Below, in pieces: positions 1 to 6,442 of a stretch of 9,381 bases of DNA. This DNA is from an uncultured Micavibrio sp. (GTDB taxonomy: Bacteria > Pseudomonadota > Alphaproteobacteria > Micavibrionales > UBA1664). The stretch covers positions 1-9,381 of the forward strand of contig CALBME010000061.1 of the NCBI GenBank assembly GCA_937896295.1, written 5' to 3'. A program made the position numbers and the translations under genes. Position 1 is the first letter of the stretch. Each line of letters starts with the position of its first letter. The notes beneath the pieces were generated by a model, which saw nothing but the letters and a program-made list of their open reading frames with translations, did not search any database and was not told the origin of the DNA.

Positions 1-1535
1 GAGGCCATTTCCATGAACGATGCGGAATTACGGACCTGAAAATCTTCGGTATGGTGACGGTCCTTGAGCAGGTTTTCTACGTTCACCTGCGTTTGTGCGA
101 TCTGGTCCGCATCGGCGACCTTGATGGTGATGGATGACAGGTGTGGTTTACCGAACAGGCGCACAAGTCCCGTGGTGATGGGCACCCACACCGTGTTGTC
201 CTGATCCTGACCGAACCCGCTGGTTCCCTTGGCGGTCATGGTGCCTATCACCTCAAACGGCACATTGCCGATCAGGATATATTGACCGACAGCGCCCCCG
301 CCGGGGAACAGGATGTCCTCGACCGTTTTGCCCAGGACCGCGACCGCCGCGTATGATTCCGTATCCGCCGCCGTGAAAAAATTGCCTGACGCTACCGGCC
401 AGTCCCGCGCGAGGGGGAATGCCGCACCTGTGCCCTGGATACTGGTGGCGTAGTCGATGTTGCCGAAACGCACGGTCTTGCCGCCCGACCGTTCGGGCAG
501 GACGGCGGTGATATTGGCAATATCTTCGATCGCGCGCGCATCTTCCAGCGTCAGGGTGGCGATATCGCCGCTGGACCGGATGCCCGGTGCGCCGGGCCGG
601 ACGGACAGAAGGTTCGTGCCCATCGCACTGATCTGGTCGAGGATGTTCTGTTTCGACCCGTTCCCGATGGCCAGCATGGTGATAACGGCGGCAACACCGA
701 TGATGATCCCAAGCAGGGTCAGGGTGGTACGGAAAATATTGACCTTCAGCGCGCGCAGGGCGGTGACGACCGCCTCGCTGGCTTCAGACATAAGCCCCGC
801 ATTCCGCTGCTGTGACGTCTGTTGCAGCGGCGCCGGTGTGTGGCCGGGGTTTTTGTCTTCGACGATGCGGCCATCGGCTATGCGCACGATGCGTTTTGCA
901 TGGGCGGCGACCTGTTCGTCATGCGTGATCAGGATGATCGTGCGGCCTTCCGCGTTCAGGGATTTAAGCAGGGACATGACATCCTGTCCTGATTTGGAAT
1001 CCAGCGCGCCCGTGGGTTCGTCCGCCAGAATGACGGGCGGGTCGTTCATCAGCGCCCGTGCGATCGCCACGCGTTGCTGCTGGCCGCCCGATAACTGGTT
1101 GGGTCGATGGCCCGCGCGGTCGCCCAGGCCCAGCCGTGCAAGAAGGTCCTGTGCGCGGGTCTTGCGTACGGCCTTGTCCATGCCTGCATAGATGGCGGGA
1201 ATCTCGACATTCTCGGCCGCCGAGCTGGTGGCCAGAAGATTGTAACGCTGAAAGATGAAACCGAATGTTTCGCGGCGCAGGCTGGCCAGTTCATCCGCAT
1301 CCAGTGTCGATGCCTCGCGCCCGCGCACGATATATGCGCCGGCCGTCGGCTGATCGAGGCAGCCGATGATATTCATCAGCGTCGATTTACCCGAACCGGA
1401 CTGGCCCATGATAGCGACGAATTCACCCGGGTAAATGGCAAGCGACACGTCATCCAGCGCACGCACCACGGTATCGCCGCTGCTGTAATGGCGGGTGATA
1501 TGACGCAAGTCGAGAAGGGGCTGGGAACCAGTCAT
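1..1535 (-). CDS. macB: MacB-type ABC efflux ATPase/permease (3' end outside window)
   Basis: Inner-membrane ABC transporter half that, as a dimer with the adaptor MacA and a TolC-like channel, uses ATP to drive substrates out of the periplasm. The first ~225 residues are the nucleotide-binding domain: Walker A GQSGSGKST (44-52), Q-loop FQRYNLL (95-101), signature LSGGQQQR (148-155), Walker B VILADEPTGALDS with catalytic Glu173, and H-loop His205. A linker leads to the first membrane helix (about 272-292), then the periplasmic domain. About 511 codons are visible; E. coli MacB has 648, so the last part with the remaining three helices lies off the left edge. The start is fixed by the ATGA overlap with the emrB stop at 1532-1535, which implies translational coupling. 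Its partner macA is not adjacent but lies upstream beyond marR-emrAB. I translated this frame by hand; no stop occurs in it. Family call very secure; substrate unknown. Confidence 0.95.
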   Translation of the reverse strand, partial: MTGSQPLLDLRHITRHYSSGDTVVRALDDVSLAIYPGEFVAIMGQSGSGKSTLMNIIGCLDQPTAGAYIVRGREASTLDADELASLRRETFGFIFQRYNLLATSSAAENVEIPAIYAGMDKAVRKTRAQDLLARLGLGDRAGHRPNQLSGGQQQRVAIARALMNDPPVILADEPTGALDSKSGQDVMSLLKSLNAEGRTIILITHDEQVAAHAKRIVRIADGRIVEDKNPGHTPAPLQQTSQQRNAGLMSEASEAVVTALRALKVNIFRTTLTLLGIIIGVAAVITMLAIGNGSKQNILDQISAMGTNLLSVRPGAPGIRSSGDIATLTLEDARAIEDIANITAVLPERSGGKTVRFGNIDYATSIQGTGAAFPLARDWPVASGNFFTAADTESYAAVAVLGKTVEDILFPGGGAVGQYILIGNVPFEVIGTMTAKGTSGFGQDQDNTVWVPITTGLVRLFGKPHLSSITIKVADADQIAQTQVNVENLLKDRHHTEDFQVRNSASFMEMA

Positions 1536-3088
1536 TCGATCACCGCCGGGTGTTCGGGGTTGCTTGCGGCACGTTTGGGTGGCTTCATCATCAAAAGCAG
1601 CGGAATGGATGCCAGCACCACGTACATCATCAGGTGAAAATCGTTTAAATACGAAATCGCCGCTGCCTGCCGGGTGACTTCCCCGTTCAGGATGGCTGCC
1701 ATGCCAGTATTATCGATGCCTGTGGCAGTTTGAAGGCTATCCGATGCCGCATTGATGACCGGGTTGAACGTGGTCAGTTTCGCGCCCAGCTCCGCGTGAT
1801 TGACCTGTGTATACCGGGTTGCCAGCGCGATCATGATGGCGATGCCTACGGAAGATCCGATGTTGCGCATGAGGCTGAAAATGGATGTAGCATCGTTGCG
1901 GTATTTCGGGTCCAGCGTGGCGTAGGCCAGCGCCGACAGGGGAACGAACACGAACCCCATGCCAAACCCCTGCAGTATACCGACATGCACGATCATGGAT
2001 GTCGGCACCTCTAAATTAAAGCGGCTGGTCTGCCACAGCGTATACGCCGTCAGCAGCAGGCCAAACAGGATAAGGCCCCGTGCATCGACCCGGCCCATCA
2101 GCCGCCCCACCAGCATCATCGCCACCATGGTGCCGATGCCGCGCGGCGCCAGTACAAGACCGGTGGTGATGACGGGATAGCCCATCAGCCCCTGCAGGTA
2201 AGGCGGCAAAAGCGCCATCGTCGCCAGCAGGATGATGCCGATCACGAAAATGAAAATCAGGCAGAAACTGTAATTCCGGTCCCTGAACATGGCGGGATCG
2301 AGGAAGGGATGCTTTCTGGTGGTCAGGATATGCGCAAGAAACATGTACAGCGCTAAACCTGCGAGCAGCGCCTCGATAATGATCTCGCCCGATGAAAACC
2401 AGTCCTGCGACTCGCCGCGGTCGAGCGTCATCTGCATCGCGCCGATGGCCAGCGACAGCGCGGTAAAACCGAACCAGTCGAAACGTCTTGTCTTGTCGAT
2501 GGCGGTTTCTGGAAGAAACGTCATCATCCCCGCTAAGGCGGCAATACCGATGGGCACGTTGATAAAAAACACCCAGCGCCAGTCGTAATATTCAGTCAGC
2601 CACCCGCCCAGCGTCGGGCCGAGGATAGGGCCAAGCATGACCCCCATGCCCCAGATGGCCATGGCCTGTCCATGACGCTCCTTGGGGTTGATGTCGAGTA
2701 AAACCGACTGTGACAGCGGAACCAGCGAAGCCCCGAATACGCCCTGCAACAGGCGGAACAGGATCATCTCGGGCAGGGACTGCGCAATACCGCACAGCAT
2801 GGATGCAATGGTGAAACCCGCAACACTGAAGGCGAAGACGCGCTTGCGCCCGAAACGCGCGGCCAGAATGCCGGTGGGCGGAGTCATGATAGCGGCAGCC
2901 ACGATGTATGATGTCAGGACCCATGAAATCTGGTCGGATGTGGCCGACAGGGTGCCCTGCATGTGGGGCAGGGCAACGTTTGCGATGGTCGTATCCAGCG
3001 CCTGCATGATTGTGGCCAGCATGATGGACACGGTGATAAGCCCCCGGTGCAGGGGTTTTTGATCTGCCGTGTCTGCCTGCGCGTTCAT
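1532..3088 (-). CDS. emrB: EmrB/QacA-type MFS drug:proton antiporter (DHA2, 14 TM)
   Basis: Inner-membrane proton-driven multidrug exporter of the DHA2 branch of the major facilitator superfamily, 518 residues, the usual length for the 14-helix group. Visible signatures are motif D1 LDTTIANVALP (31-41), motif A GILAARFGRKRVF (73-85) in loop 2-3, motif B beginning at Arg112 (FRLLQGVFGAS), the antiporter motif C GVMLGPILGPTLGG (149-162), and WRWVFFINVPIG (170-181), which is typical of EmrB. Hydrophobic segments continue to about residue 500, followed by a short polar tail. It starts one base after the emrA stop (TGAGATG) and its own stop overlaps the macB start, so it is translated within a tight operon. 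With EmrA and a TolC channel it should span both membranes. Family assignment is very secure; substrates (hydrophobic compounds in characterised EmrB) are inferred only. Confidence 0.95.
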   Translation of the reverse strand: MNAQADTADQKPLHRGLITVSIMLATIMQALDTTIANVALPHMQGTLSATSDQISWVLTSYIVAAAIMTPPTGILAARFGRKRVFAFSVAGFTIASMLCGIAQSLPEMILFRLLQGVFGASLVPLSQSVLLDINPKERHGQAMAIWGMGVMLGPILGPTLGGWLTEYYDWRWVFFINVPIGIAALAGMMTFLPETAIDKTRRFDWFGFTALSLAIGAMQMTLDRGESQDWFSSGEIIIEALLAGLALYMFLAHILTTRKHPFLDPAMFRDRNYSFCLIFIFVIGIILLATMALLPPYLQGLMGYPVITTGLVLAPRGIGTMVAMMLVGRLMGRVDARGLILFGLLLTAYTLWQTSRFNLEVPTSMIVHVGILQGFGMGFVFVPLSALAYATLDPKYRNDATSIFSLMRNIGSSVGIAIMIALATRYTQVNHAELGAKLTTFNPVINAASDSLQTATGIDNTGMAAILNGEVTRQAAAISYLNDFHLMMYVVLASIPLLLMMKPPKRAASNPEHPAVIE

Positions 3089-3089
3089 C

Positions 3090-4109
3090 TCAGTGGCTTT
3101 GCAGGTCGATCTTGGTTTCCGCGCTCATGCCCGGGCGCAGATATTTGGGCGCGTCATCATCCGTGATCGCAATGCGCACGGCCAGGCGCTGCACGACCTT
3201 GACCCAGTTACCGGTCGCGTTCTGGGCGGGCAGGATGGAAAATTCCGATCCCGTTGCCGCGCTGATGCTTTCGACCGTGCCGTGGAAATCCCGGTCCGGA
3301 TACGTATCGACATCGACCGTGACGCTCTGGCCCGGTTTGATATGTTCAAGTTGTGTTTCCTTGTAATTCGCCTCGATCCACACGCGGCGGTTTTCAACAA
3401 GGCTCATGGCCGGCACGCTGGCACGGGCATAATCGCCGACATTGGGGACGTTGCTGACAATGCCACCCGCCGGCGCGTTGATCTGTGTATGGGCAAGATC
3501 AAGCTGCGCCTCGTTCACGGCGGCAAGGGCAGCGCGATACGATGAATGGTCTTCGGGACGAATATCGGGATTGCCGTCCAGCTGTGCGGTGATGGCGTCC
3601 AGTTCGCTTTGCAGTATGGCCATCTGCGCCTGCGCGTTGTCGCGATTGCGCGTGGCTTCGTCCAGCGCCTGTTTTGACTGGGCGCCACTGTGCGCAAGCG
3701 TGCTGACGCGGTCGAACTGGGTATTGGCGAGGGTGATGTTATATGACTGCGCCTTGATCTCTTCCTGCTTTTGCACGTACTGGCTTTTCAGCGTGGCGAT
3801 ATTGGCGTTCGTGGTGGCAAGATCGGCTTGCGCCTTGGCCAGCGCGATTTCAAAGGGCTGAGGATCGATCAGCATCAGGGGCGCGCCGGCGGCGACTTCC
3901 TGGTTGTTTTCGACGAAACGCTTGATGATGGTGCCGGAAATTTCCGGCGTGATCTCGATCTTGTCCGCTTTGACATAGGCGTTGTCCGTGGTCTCGTAGC
4001 GCCCGCTCATCAACCATATGGCCCCGGCCGTCAGCACGACGAGCACCGGTACGCCCAGCAGTAGTAGCAGGCGCAGTTTTTTGTTTTCTTTGATGGTTTG
4101 GGTGTTCAT
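3090..4109 (-). CDS. emrA: EmrA-type membrane-fusion (HlyD-family) adaptor
   Basis: Periplasmic adaptor linking EmrB to an outer-membrane TolC-type channel. The 339-residue protein has one N-terminal membrane anchor (about 13-34), then the hallmark TDNAYVKAD (41-49) and the first lipoyl half (about 46-82), a long alpha-helical hairpin rich in Gln/Ala/Glu (about 86-208), the second lipoyl half (about 210-240) and a beta-barrel region. The block around 285-308 (ATGSEFSILPAQNATGNWVK and following residues) is diagnostic for EmrA partners of DHA2 transporters. The start codon follows the marR stop with no gap (TAAATG). A GGAGGGAG Shine-Dalgarno (4118-4125) lies within the last marR codons, which supports this start and implies coupling. 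The next gene, emrB, begins one base after its stop. Sure of family and role. Confidence 0.95.
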   Translation of the reverse strand: MNTQTIKENKKLRLLLLLGVPVLVVLTAGAIWLMSGRYETTDNAYVKADKIEITPEISGTIIKRFVENNQEVAAGAPLMLIDPQPFEIALAKAQADLATTNANIATLKSQYVQKQEEIKAQSYNITLANTQFDRVSTLAHSGAQSKQALDEATRNRDNAQAQMAILQSELDAITAQLDGNPDIRPEDHSSYRAALAAVNEAQLDLAHTQINAPAGGIVSNVPNVGDYARASVPAMSLVENRRVWIEANYKETQLEHIKPGQSVTVDVDTYPDRDFHGTVESISAATGSEFSILPAQNATGNWVKVVQRLAVRIAITDDDAPKYLRPGMSAETKIDLQSH

Positions 4110-4574
4110 TTACGCATCTCCCTCCGCAAGGTTGGCACGCATGGCGGCCAGCACGCGGGCCGCGGTTTCAAGGTCCGTCTTGGTAATGCCCCTGGTCATG
4201 GCGCTGCGAATATCGTCTGCGGTGGCCTTCAGCGCCTTCAGCGTGGGTTCTGCCTTGTCGGTCACATAAAGGCACACGGCGCGGCGGTCGTCAGGGTCGG
4301 GGCGCCGTTCCATCCACCCGGCGGCCTCCATGCGGTCGACCAGCCGGCCCACGCTGATGGGCTGGATCTCAAGAATGTCGGCCAGTGCCGTTTGGGAAAT
4401 GCCGGGACGCTTGAACACGATACCGATGGAACGCCATTGCGCCTGCGTCAGTTCCACACCCTTGGCGGTCAGTCCACGGTCGAAATTACGCCGGGCGAGG
4501 CGCGCACAGTCCTGCAGGTTGAACCCCATCATTTCAAGCGGGGTGCCGTTAAGCCATTTGCTTTTGTCGACCAT
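4110..4574 (-). CDS. MarR-family transcriptional regulator (EmrR/MprA-like)
   Basis: Dimeric winged-helix DNA-binding protein, 154 residues, a normal MarR length. Helices at about 12-35 and the C-terminal stretch 107-150 would form the dimer interface. The winged helix spans about 43-105, with recognition helix around EIQPISVGRLVDRM (69-82) and the wing motif DPDDRRA (93-99), which is characteristic of MarR/SlyA proteins. Cys23 and Cys101 are the only cysteines. It is the first gene of marR-emrA-emrB-macB, the same order as E. coli emrR(mprA)-emrA-emrB. An AGGAA ribosome site lies 7 bases before the ATG. A near-perfect palindrome overlapping the promoter -10 box just upstream (4595-4618) fits autorepression relieved by a ligand of the pumps; ligand and operator binding are inference. 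Not given the emrR symbol because orthology cannot be proven here. Confidence 0.93.
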   Translation of the reverse strand: MVDKSKWLNGTPLEMMGFNLQDCARLARRNFDRGLTAKGVELTQAQWRSIGIVFKRPGISQTALADILEIQPISVGRLVDRMEAAGWMERRPDPDDRRAVCLYVTDKAEPTLKALKATADDIRSAMTRGITKTDLETAARVLAAMRANLAEGDA

Positions 4575-4581
4575 GAATCAA

Positions 4582-4586
4582 TTCCT
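4582..4586 (-). promoter_or_regulatory. ribosome binding site of the marR gene
   Basis: AGGAA on the minus strand, 7 bases before the ATG at 4574. It supports the chosen start and places the start of translation just downstream of the palindromic operator. Confidence 0.6.
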
Positions 4587-4594
4587 ATACTGGT

Positions 4595-4618
4595 ATATAA
4601 TAAGCATGCTTACTATAT
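4595..4618. promoter_or_regulatory. palindromic operator, probable MarR binding site
   Basis: A 24-base inverted repeat centred on GCATGC. The inner 12 bases TAAGCATGCTTA (4601-4612) are perfectly self-complementary. After one mismatched pair (4600/4613) a further five pairs match out to ATATA/TATAT. Its right end overlaps the -10 box (4615-4620), so a bound dimer would block RNA polymerase. Size and symmetry match MarR-family operators; the binding protein is inferred from the adjacent marR gene. Confidence 0.7.
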
Positions 4619-4643
4619 TAGCGCGACTGAGAATGGTTTTCAA
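4615..4643 (-). promoter_or_regulatory. sigma-70-type promoter of marR-emrAB-macB
   Basis: Minus strand -35 TTGAAA (4638-4643), exactly 17 bases of spacer, then -10 TAATAT (4615-4620). It is the only well-formed promoter in the 90-base A+T-rich gap between macA and marR, and it predicts a transcript start near 4608, inside the palindrome. Seen by eye, not scored. Confidence 0.6.
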
Positions 4644-4664
4644 GTTTGGCCGTAAAAGAAGTTT

Positions 4665-5873
4665 TTAAAGACGCGGGCCCATGCCGCGCATCGCGCGGTT
4701 TTGCGCGGGCTGGCCGCCTGCGGCACCGTTTGTCGCAGGCGTGGGCAATATGACCCGGTCGCCCTCGCTCAGGCCCGAGATGACTTGCGCGTTGTTGCGG
4801 TCCGACAGACCTATCAGCACGGTTTTCACCGTCGTCTGACCGCGTTCCATGACCCGCACCTCATACGCCTTGGCGGTTTCGCTGTCCGATTCCGGCAGGC
4901 GTTTCATCAGCACGCTGGACGGAACGACCAGCACGTTTTCTGCGCGGCCCAGAACGAAAAAGATCTGTGTCGTCATGCCGGTCATCAGCGCGCCGTCCTG
5001 ATTGTCGACGTCGGAAAGCACGTTATAGAGCACGACATCGTTGACCGTCTCGGGCGAGGGCAGGATCTGGCGCACATGGCCCTTCCACTTGCGGCCCTGG
5101 CTGCCCAGCGTCGTGAAATACATTTCCATGGTCGGTGAAAGTTTGGAGACGTCCGCCTCTGCCACCTGCGCGCGCACCGTCATGACGTCAAGCTTGGCGA
5201 CCTGGCCGATCACGGGGGCGGTCTGGTTGGCGTTGATGGTCTGGCCTTCCTTGACGGCCAGCGATACGACCGTGCCATCCATGGGCGCATAAATCTTGGT
5301 GCGTTCAAGGTCGGCCTGATCGCCTTCCAGAACGGATTTGGCTTCGTCCAGCTGCGCCTCCAGCGCCATGGCCTGCGCCTCTGCGACTTCAAGCGCGGTC
5401 TGCGCGTCTTCGTACACTTCGCGGCTGACGGCCTGCGTATCAAAAAGCGTCTTGTTACGCTCCAGTTTCTGCTGCGCCTGACGGTAGGATGCATCCTGCT
5501 GCTGGATCTGCGCCTCAAGCTGCTTGATATGCGCGGCATCTGCCTTGACGGCGGCTTCATACGTGGCGGGGTCGATCTCCGCGATCAGGGCGCCGGCCTT
5601 TACAACCGATCCGATATCGACATGCAGTTTCTTGATCTGCCCCGATACTTCGGCGCCGACATCCACATAATCCTTCGGCTCAAGCTTGCCCTGCGCGGTT
5701 ACGACCGCCTCTATATTGCCGCGCGATACAGCCGATGTGCCCGCATCGATGGCCGCGTCCTTACCCTTTTTGCCGGAGATGAAAAAGGCGCCCGTCGCCA
5801 GAAGGATAACGATGACCGCGGCGGCGGCAATCTTGCGGGCGGCGGGTTTCTGCGTGAATTTTGTTTTGATCAT
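4665..5873 (-). CDS. macA: MacA-type periplasmic adaptor (HlyD/RND membrane-fusion family)
   Basis: Adaptor that assembles as a hexamer between MacB and a TolC-type channel and stimulates the MacB ATPase. 402 residues: membrane anchor about 14-32; first lipoyl half with VGAEVSGQIKKLHVDIGS (72-89); alpha-helical hairpin about 105-190, rich in Gln, Ala and Glu; second lipoyl half with YAPMDGTVVSLAVKEGQTIN (195-214), where Gln211 aligns with the glutamine that forms the gate ring in E. coli MacA; then the beta-barrel and membrane-proximal domains (VLYNVLSDVDNQDGALMTGM, 281-300). The C-terminus is a Gly/Ala/Arg-rich tail. No strong Shine-Dalgarno precedes the ATG; GCGAG lies about nine bases upstream. 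It is followed by the marR promoter rather than by macB, which is unusual for macA. A 57-base gap separates it from a small upstream ORF on the same strand that may be co-transcribed. Confidence 0.94.
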   Translation of the reverse strand: MIKTKFTQKPAARKIAAAAVIVILLATGAFFISGKKGKDAAIDAGTSAVSRGNIEAVVTAQGKLEPKDYVDVGAEVSGQIKKLHVDIGSVVKAGALIAEIDPATYEAAVKADAAHIKQLEAQIQQQDASYRQAQQKLERNKTLFDTQAVSREVYEDAQTALEVAEAQAMALEAQLDEAKSVLEGDQADLERTKIYAPMDGTVVSLAVKEGQTINANQTAPVIGQVAKLDVMTVRAQVAEADVSKLSPTMEMYFTTLGSQGRKWKGHVRQILPSPETVNDVVLYNVLSDVDNQDGALMTGMTTQIFFVLGRAENVLVVPSSVLMKRLPESDSETAKAYEVRVMERGQTTVKTVLIGLSDRNNAQVISGLSEGDRVILPTPATNGAAGGQPAQNRAMRGMGPRL

Positions 5874-5930
5874 GATGTCATGCTCGCATGAAAACGTGGC
5901 GCTGGTTTGTCGAAGCCGTGGTGAAAGAAC

Positions 5931-6059
5931 CTATTCTTTTTGCGCCGATTGGGAAGCGTCGGGATGTTCGACTGAATTCCGGGCATTATGAATGACCGCG
6001 ACGAAGGCGAGATACGCAAGGACCATATACAGGGCAATGAACTTCCATTGTCTGGGCAT
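5931..6059 (-). CDS. 42-residue single-span membrane protein, unknown family
   Basis: Small ORF of 42 codons plus TAG, translated by hand. A short basic start (MPRQWK) leads into one hydrophobic segment FIALYMVLAYLAFVAVI (7-23), then a polar, mildly charged tail ending in QKE. This predicts an inner-membrane miniprotein with its tail on one side. The strongest evidence for translation is an AAGGAGG Shine-Dalgarno (6069-6075) nine bases before the ATG, the best in the window. The start codon is only 25 bases past the 3' end of tRNA-Ile2, with no terminator between, so it probably rides on the tRNA transcript. macA follows 57 bases downstream on the same strand, so it could also lead the macA message. 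Family not recognised; a helper of the adjacent pump is only a guess from position. Confidence 0.6.
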   Translation of the reverse strand: MPRQWKFIALYMVLAYLAFVAVIHNARNSVEHPDASQSAQKE

Positions 6060-6068
6060 GGATCTTTG

Positions 6069-6075
6069 CCTCCTT
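6069..6075 (-). promoter_or_regulatory. strong Shine-Dalgarno for the 42-residue ORF
   Basis: AAGGAGG on the minus strand, nine bases before the ATG at 6059 and ten bases after the tRNA-Ile2 CCA end. It decides the reading frame and start in a stretch where a longer overlapping frame reaches into the tRNA. Confidence 0.65.
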
Positions 6076-6084
6076 TTTGAAAAG

Positions 6085-6161
6085 TGGTGGGCCCGGCCGG
6101 ACTTGAACCAGCGACCAAACCGTTATGAGCGGTCCGCTCTAACCAACTGAGCTACAGGCCC
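6085..6161 (-). tRNA. tRNA-Ile2 (anticodon CAU, lysidine type)
   Basis: A 77-base cloverleaf with encoded CCA. Acceptor GGGCCTG pairs with CGGGCCC with one G-U pair, discriminator A. The D arm is GCTC...GAGC, and the anticodon stem GACCG/CGGTT encloses loop CTCATAA, giving anticodon CAU. CAU could mean Met or Ile2. The variable and T-arm stretch TTGGTCGCTGGTTCAAGTCC equals that of E. coli tRNA-Ile2 and differs from elongator Met, and the stem is not an initiator type. It should therefore read AUA after TilS converts C34 to lysidine. Identity between Ile2 and Met is inferred by similarity. Confidence 0.9.
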
Positions 6162-6211
6162 CCACGCGCCTTTGTGTGCCTGTTTTTGGCCGGACCTGCA
6201 AGGGCGGCAAC

Positions 6212-6228
6212 TTGGCACGACGATTGCA
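6212..6228 (+). promoter_or_regulatory. sigma-54 (RpoN) promoter, exact consensus
   Basis: TTGGCACGACGATTGCA matches the sigma-54 consensus YTGGCACGrNNNTTGCW at every defined position. GG is at 6214-6215 and GC at 6226-6227, with the required ten bases between them. It predicts a transcript start near 6239 and a leader of about 30 bases before the ATG at 6269. No convincing sigma-70 boxes occur in this gap. Transcription would need an AAA+ enhancer-binding activator; no gene for one and no clear upstream site is visible here. Confidence 0.75.
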
Positions 6229-6268
6229 TTTACATAAAGCAACAACAACCGCAACCAGCGAGGTTTTG

Positions 6269-6439
6269 ATGTTCCTGTCTTTCCGTCTTGCAACGCTTTT
6301 TTACGCTTTGACAGTATTTACAGTGGGTTACGTGGCGGCTTCGACCATTCACGACCTGTGGACCCAGGCCGATGAGATGCAGGCCCGTTACGAGGTCATG
6401 AGCTATGACGCCGTGACCCCGTCCACGGGGGCGATGTAA
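6269..6439 (+). CDS. 56-residue single-span membrane protein under a sigma-54 promoter, unknown family
   Basis: Short protein with an N-terminal hydrophobic helix (about residues 5-25, ending TVGYVAAST) and a 30-residue mostly polar, acidic tail carrying DLWTQADEMQARYE. It is predicted to be anchored in the inner membrane. I chose the ATG at 6269 because GAGG (6260-6263) lies five bases upstream and because the earlier in-frame ATG at 6176 would place the sigma-54 promoter inside the gene and add a residue run that looks untranslated. The gene stands alone, with tRNA-Ile2 divergent upstream and a convergent methyltransferase whose stop codon is three bases past its own. I do not recognise the family. 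The sigma-54 promoter plus a small membrane product recalls small phage-shock proteins such as PspG, but there is no sequence match I can point to. Confidence 0.65.
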   Translation: MFLSFRLATLFYALTVFTVGYVAASTIHDLWTQADEMQARYEVMSYDAVTPSTGAM

Positions 6440-6442
6440 TGA

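Noticed and set aside
457..1191. 244-codon plus-strand open frame
   Set aside because: Antisense to macB, whose minus-strand translation shows every ABC motif; the plus-strand product is Arg/Ser-rich with no recognisable domain.
4098..4655. 185-codon plus-strand open frame over marR and its promoter
   Set aside because: Antisense to a clear MarR protein and to the operator; product is His/Gly-rich shadow sequence.
5870..6118. 82-codon minus-strand frame overlapping macA start and tRNA-Ile2
   Set aside because: It begins inside the tRNA and lacks a ribosome site; the 42-codon ORF in another frame has a strong Shine-Dalgarno and a membrane span.
6085..6161. Reading the CAU tRNA as elongator or initiator Met
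   Set aside because: The variable and T-arm sequence matches tRNA-Ile2 and the anticodon stem lacks the three G-C pairs of initiators; Met is less likely though not excluded.
6176..6268. N-terminal extension of the 56-residue ORF to an upstream ATG
   Set aside because: It would contain the sigma-54 promoter and lacks a ribosome site; the ATG at 6269 has GAGG at proper distance.
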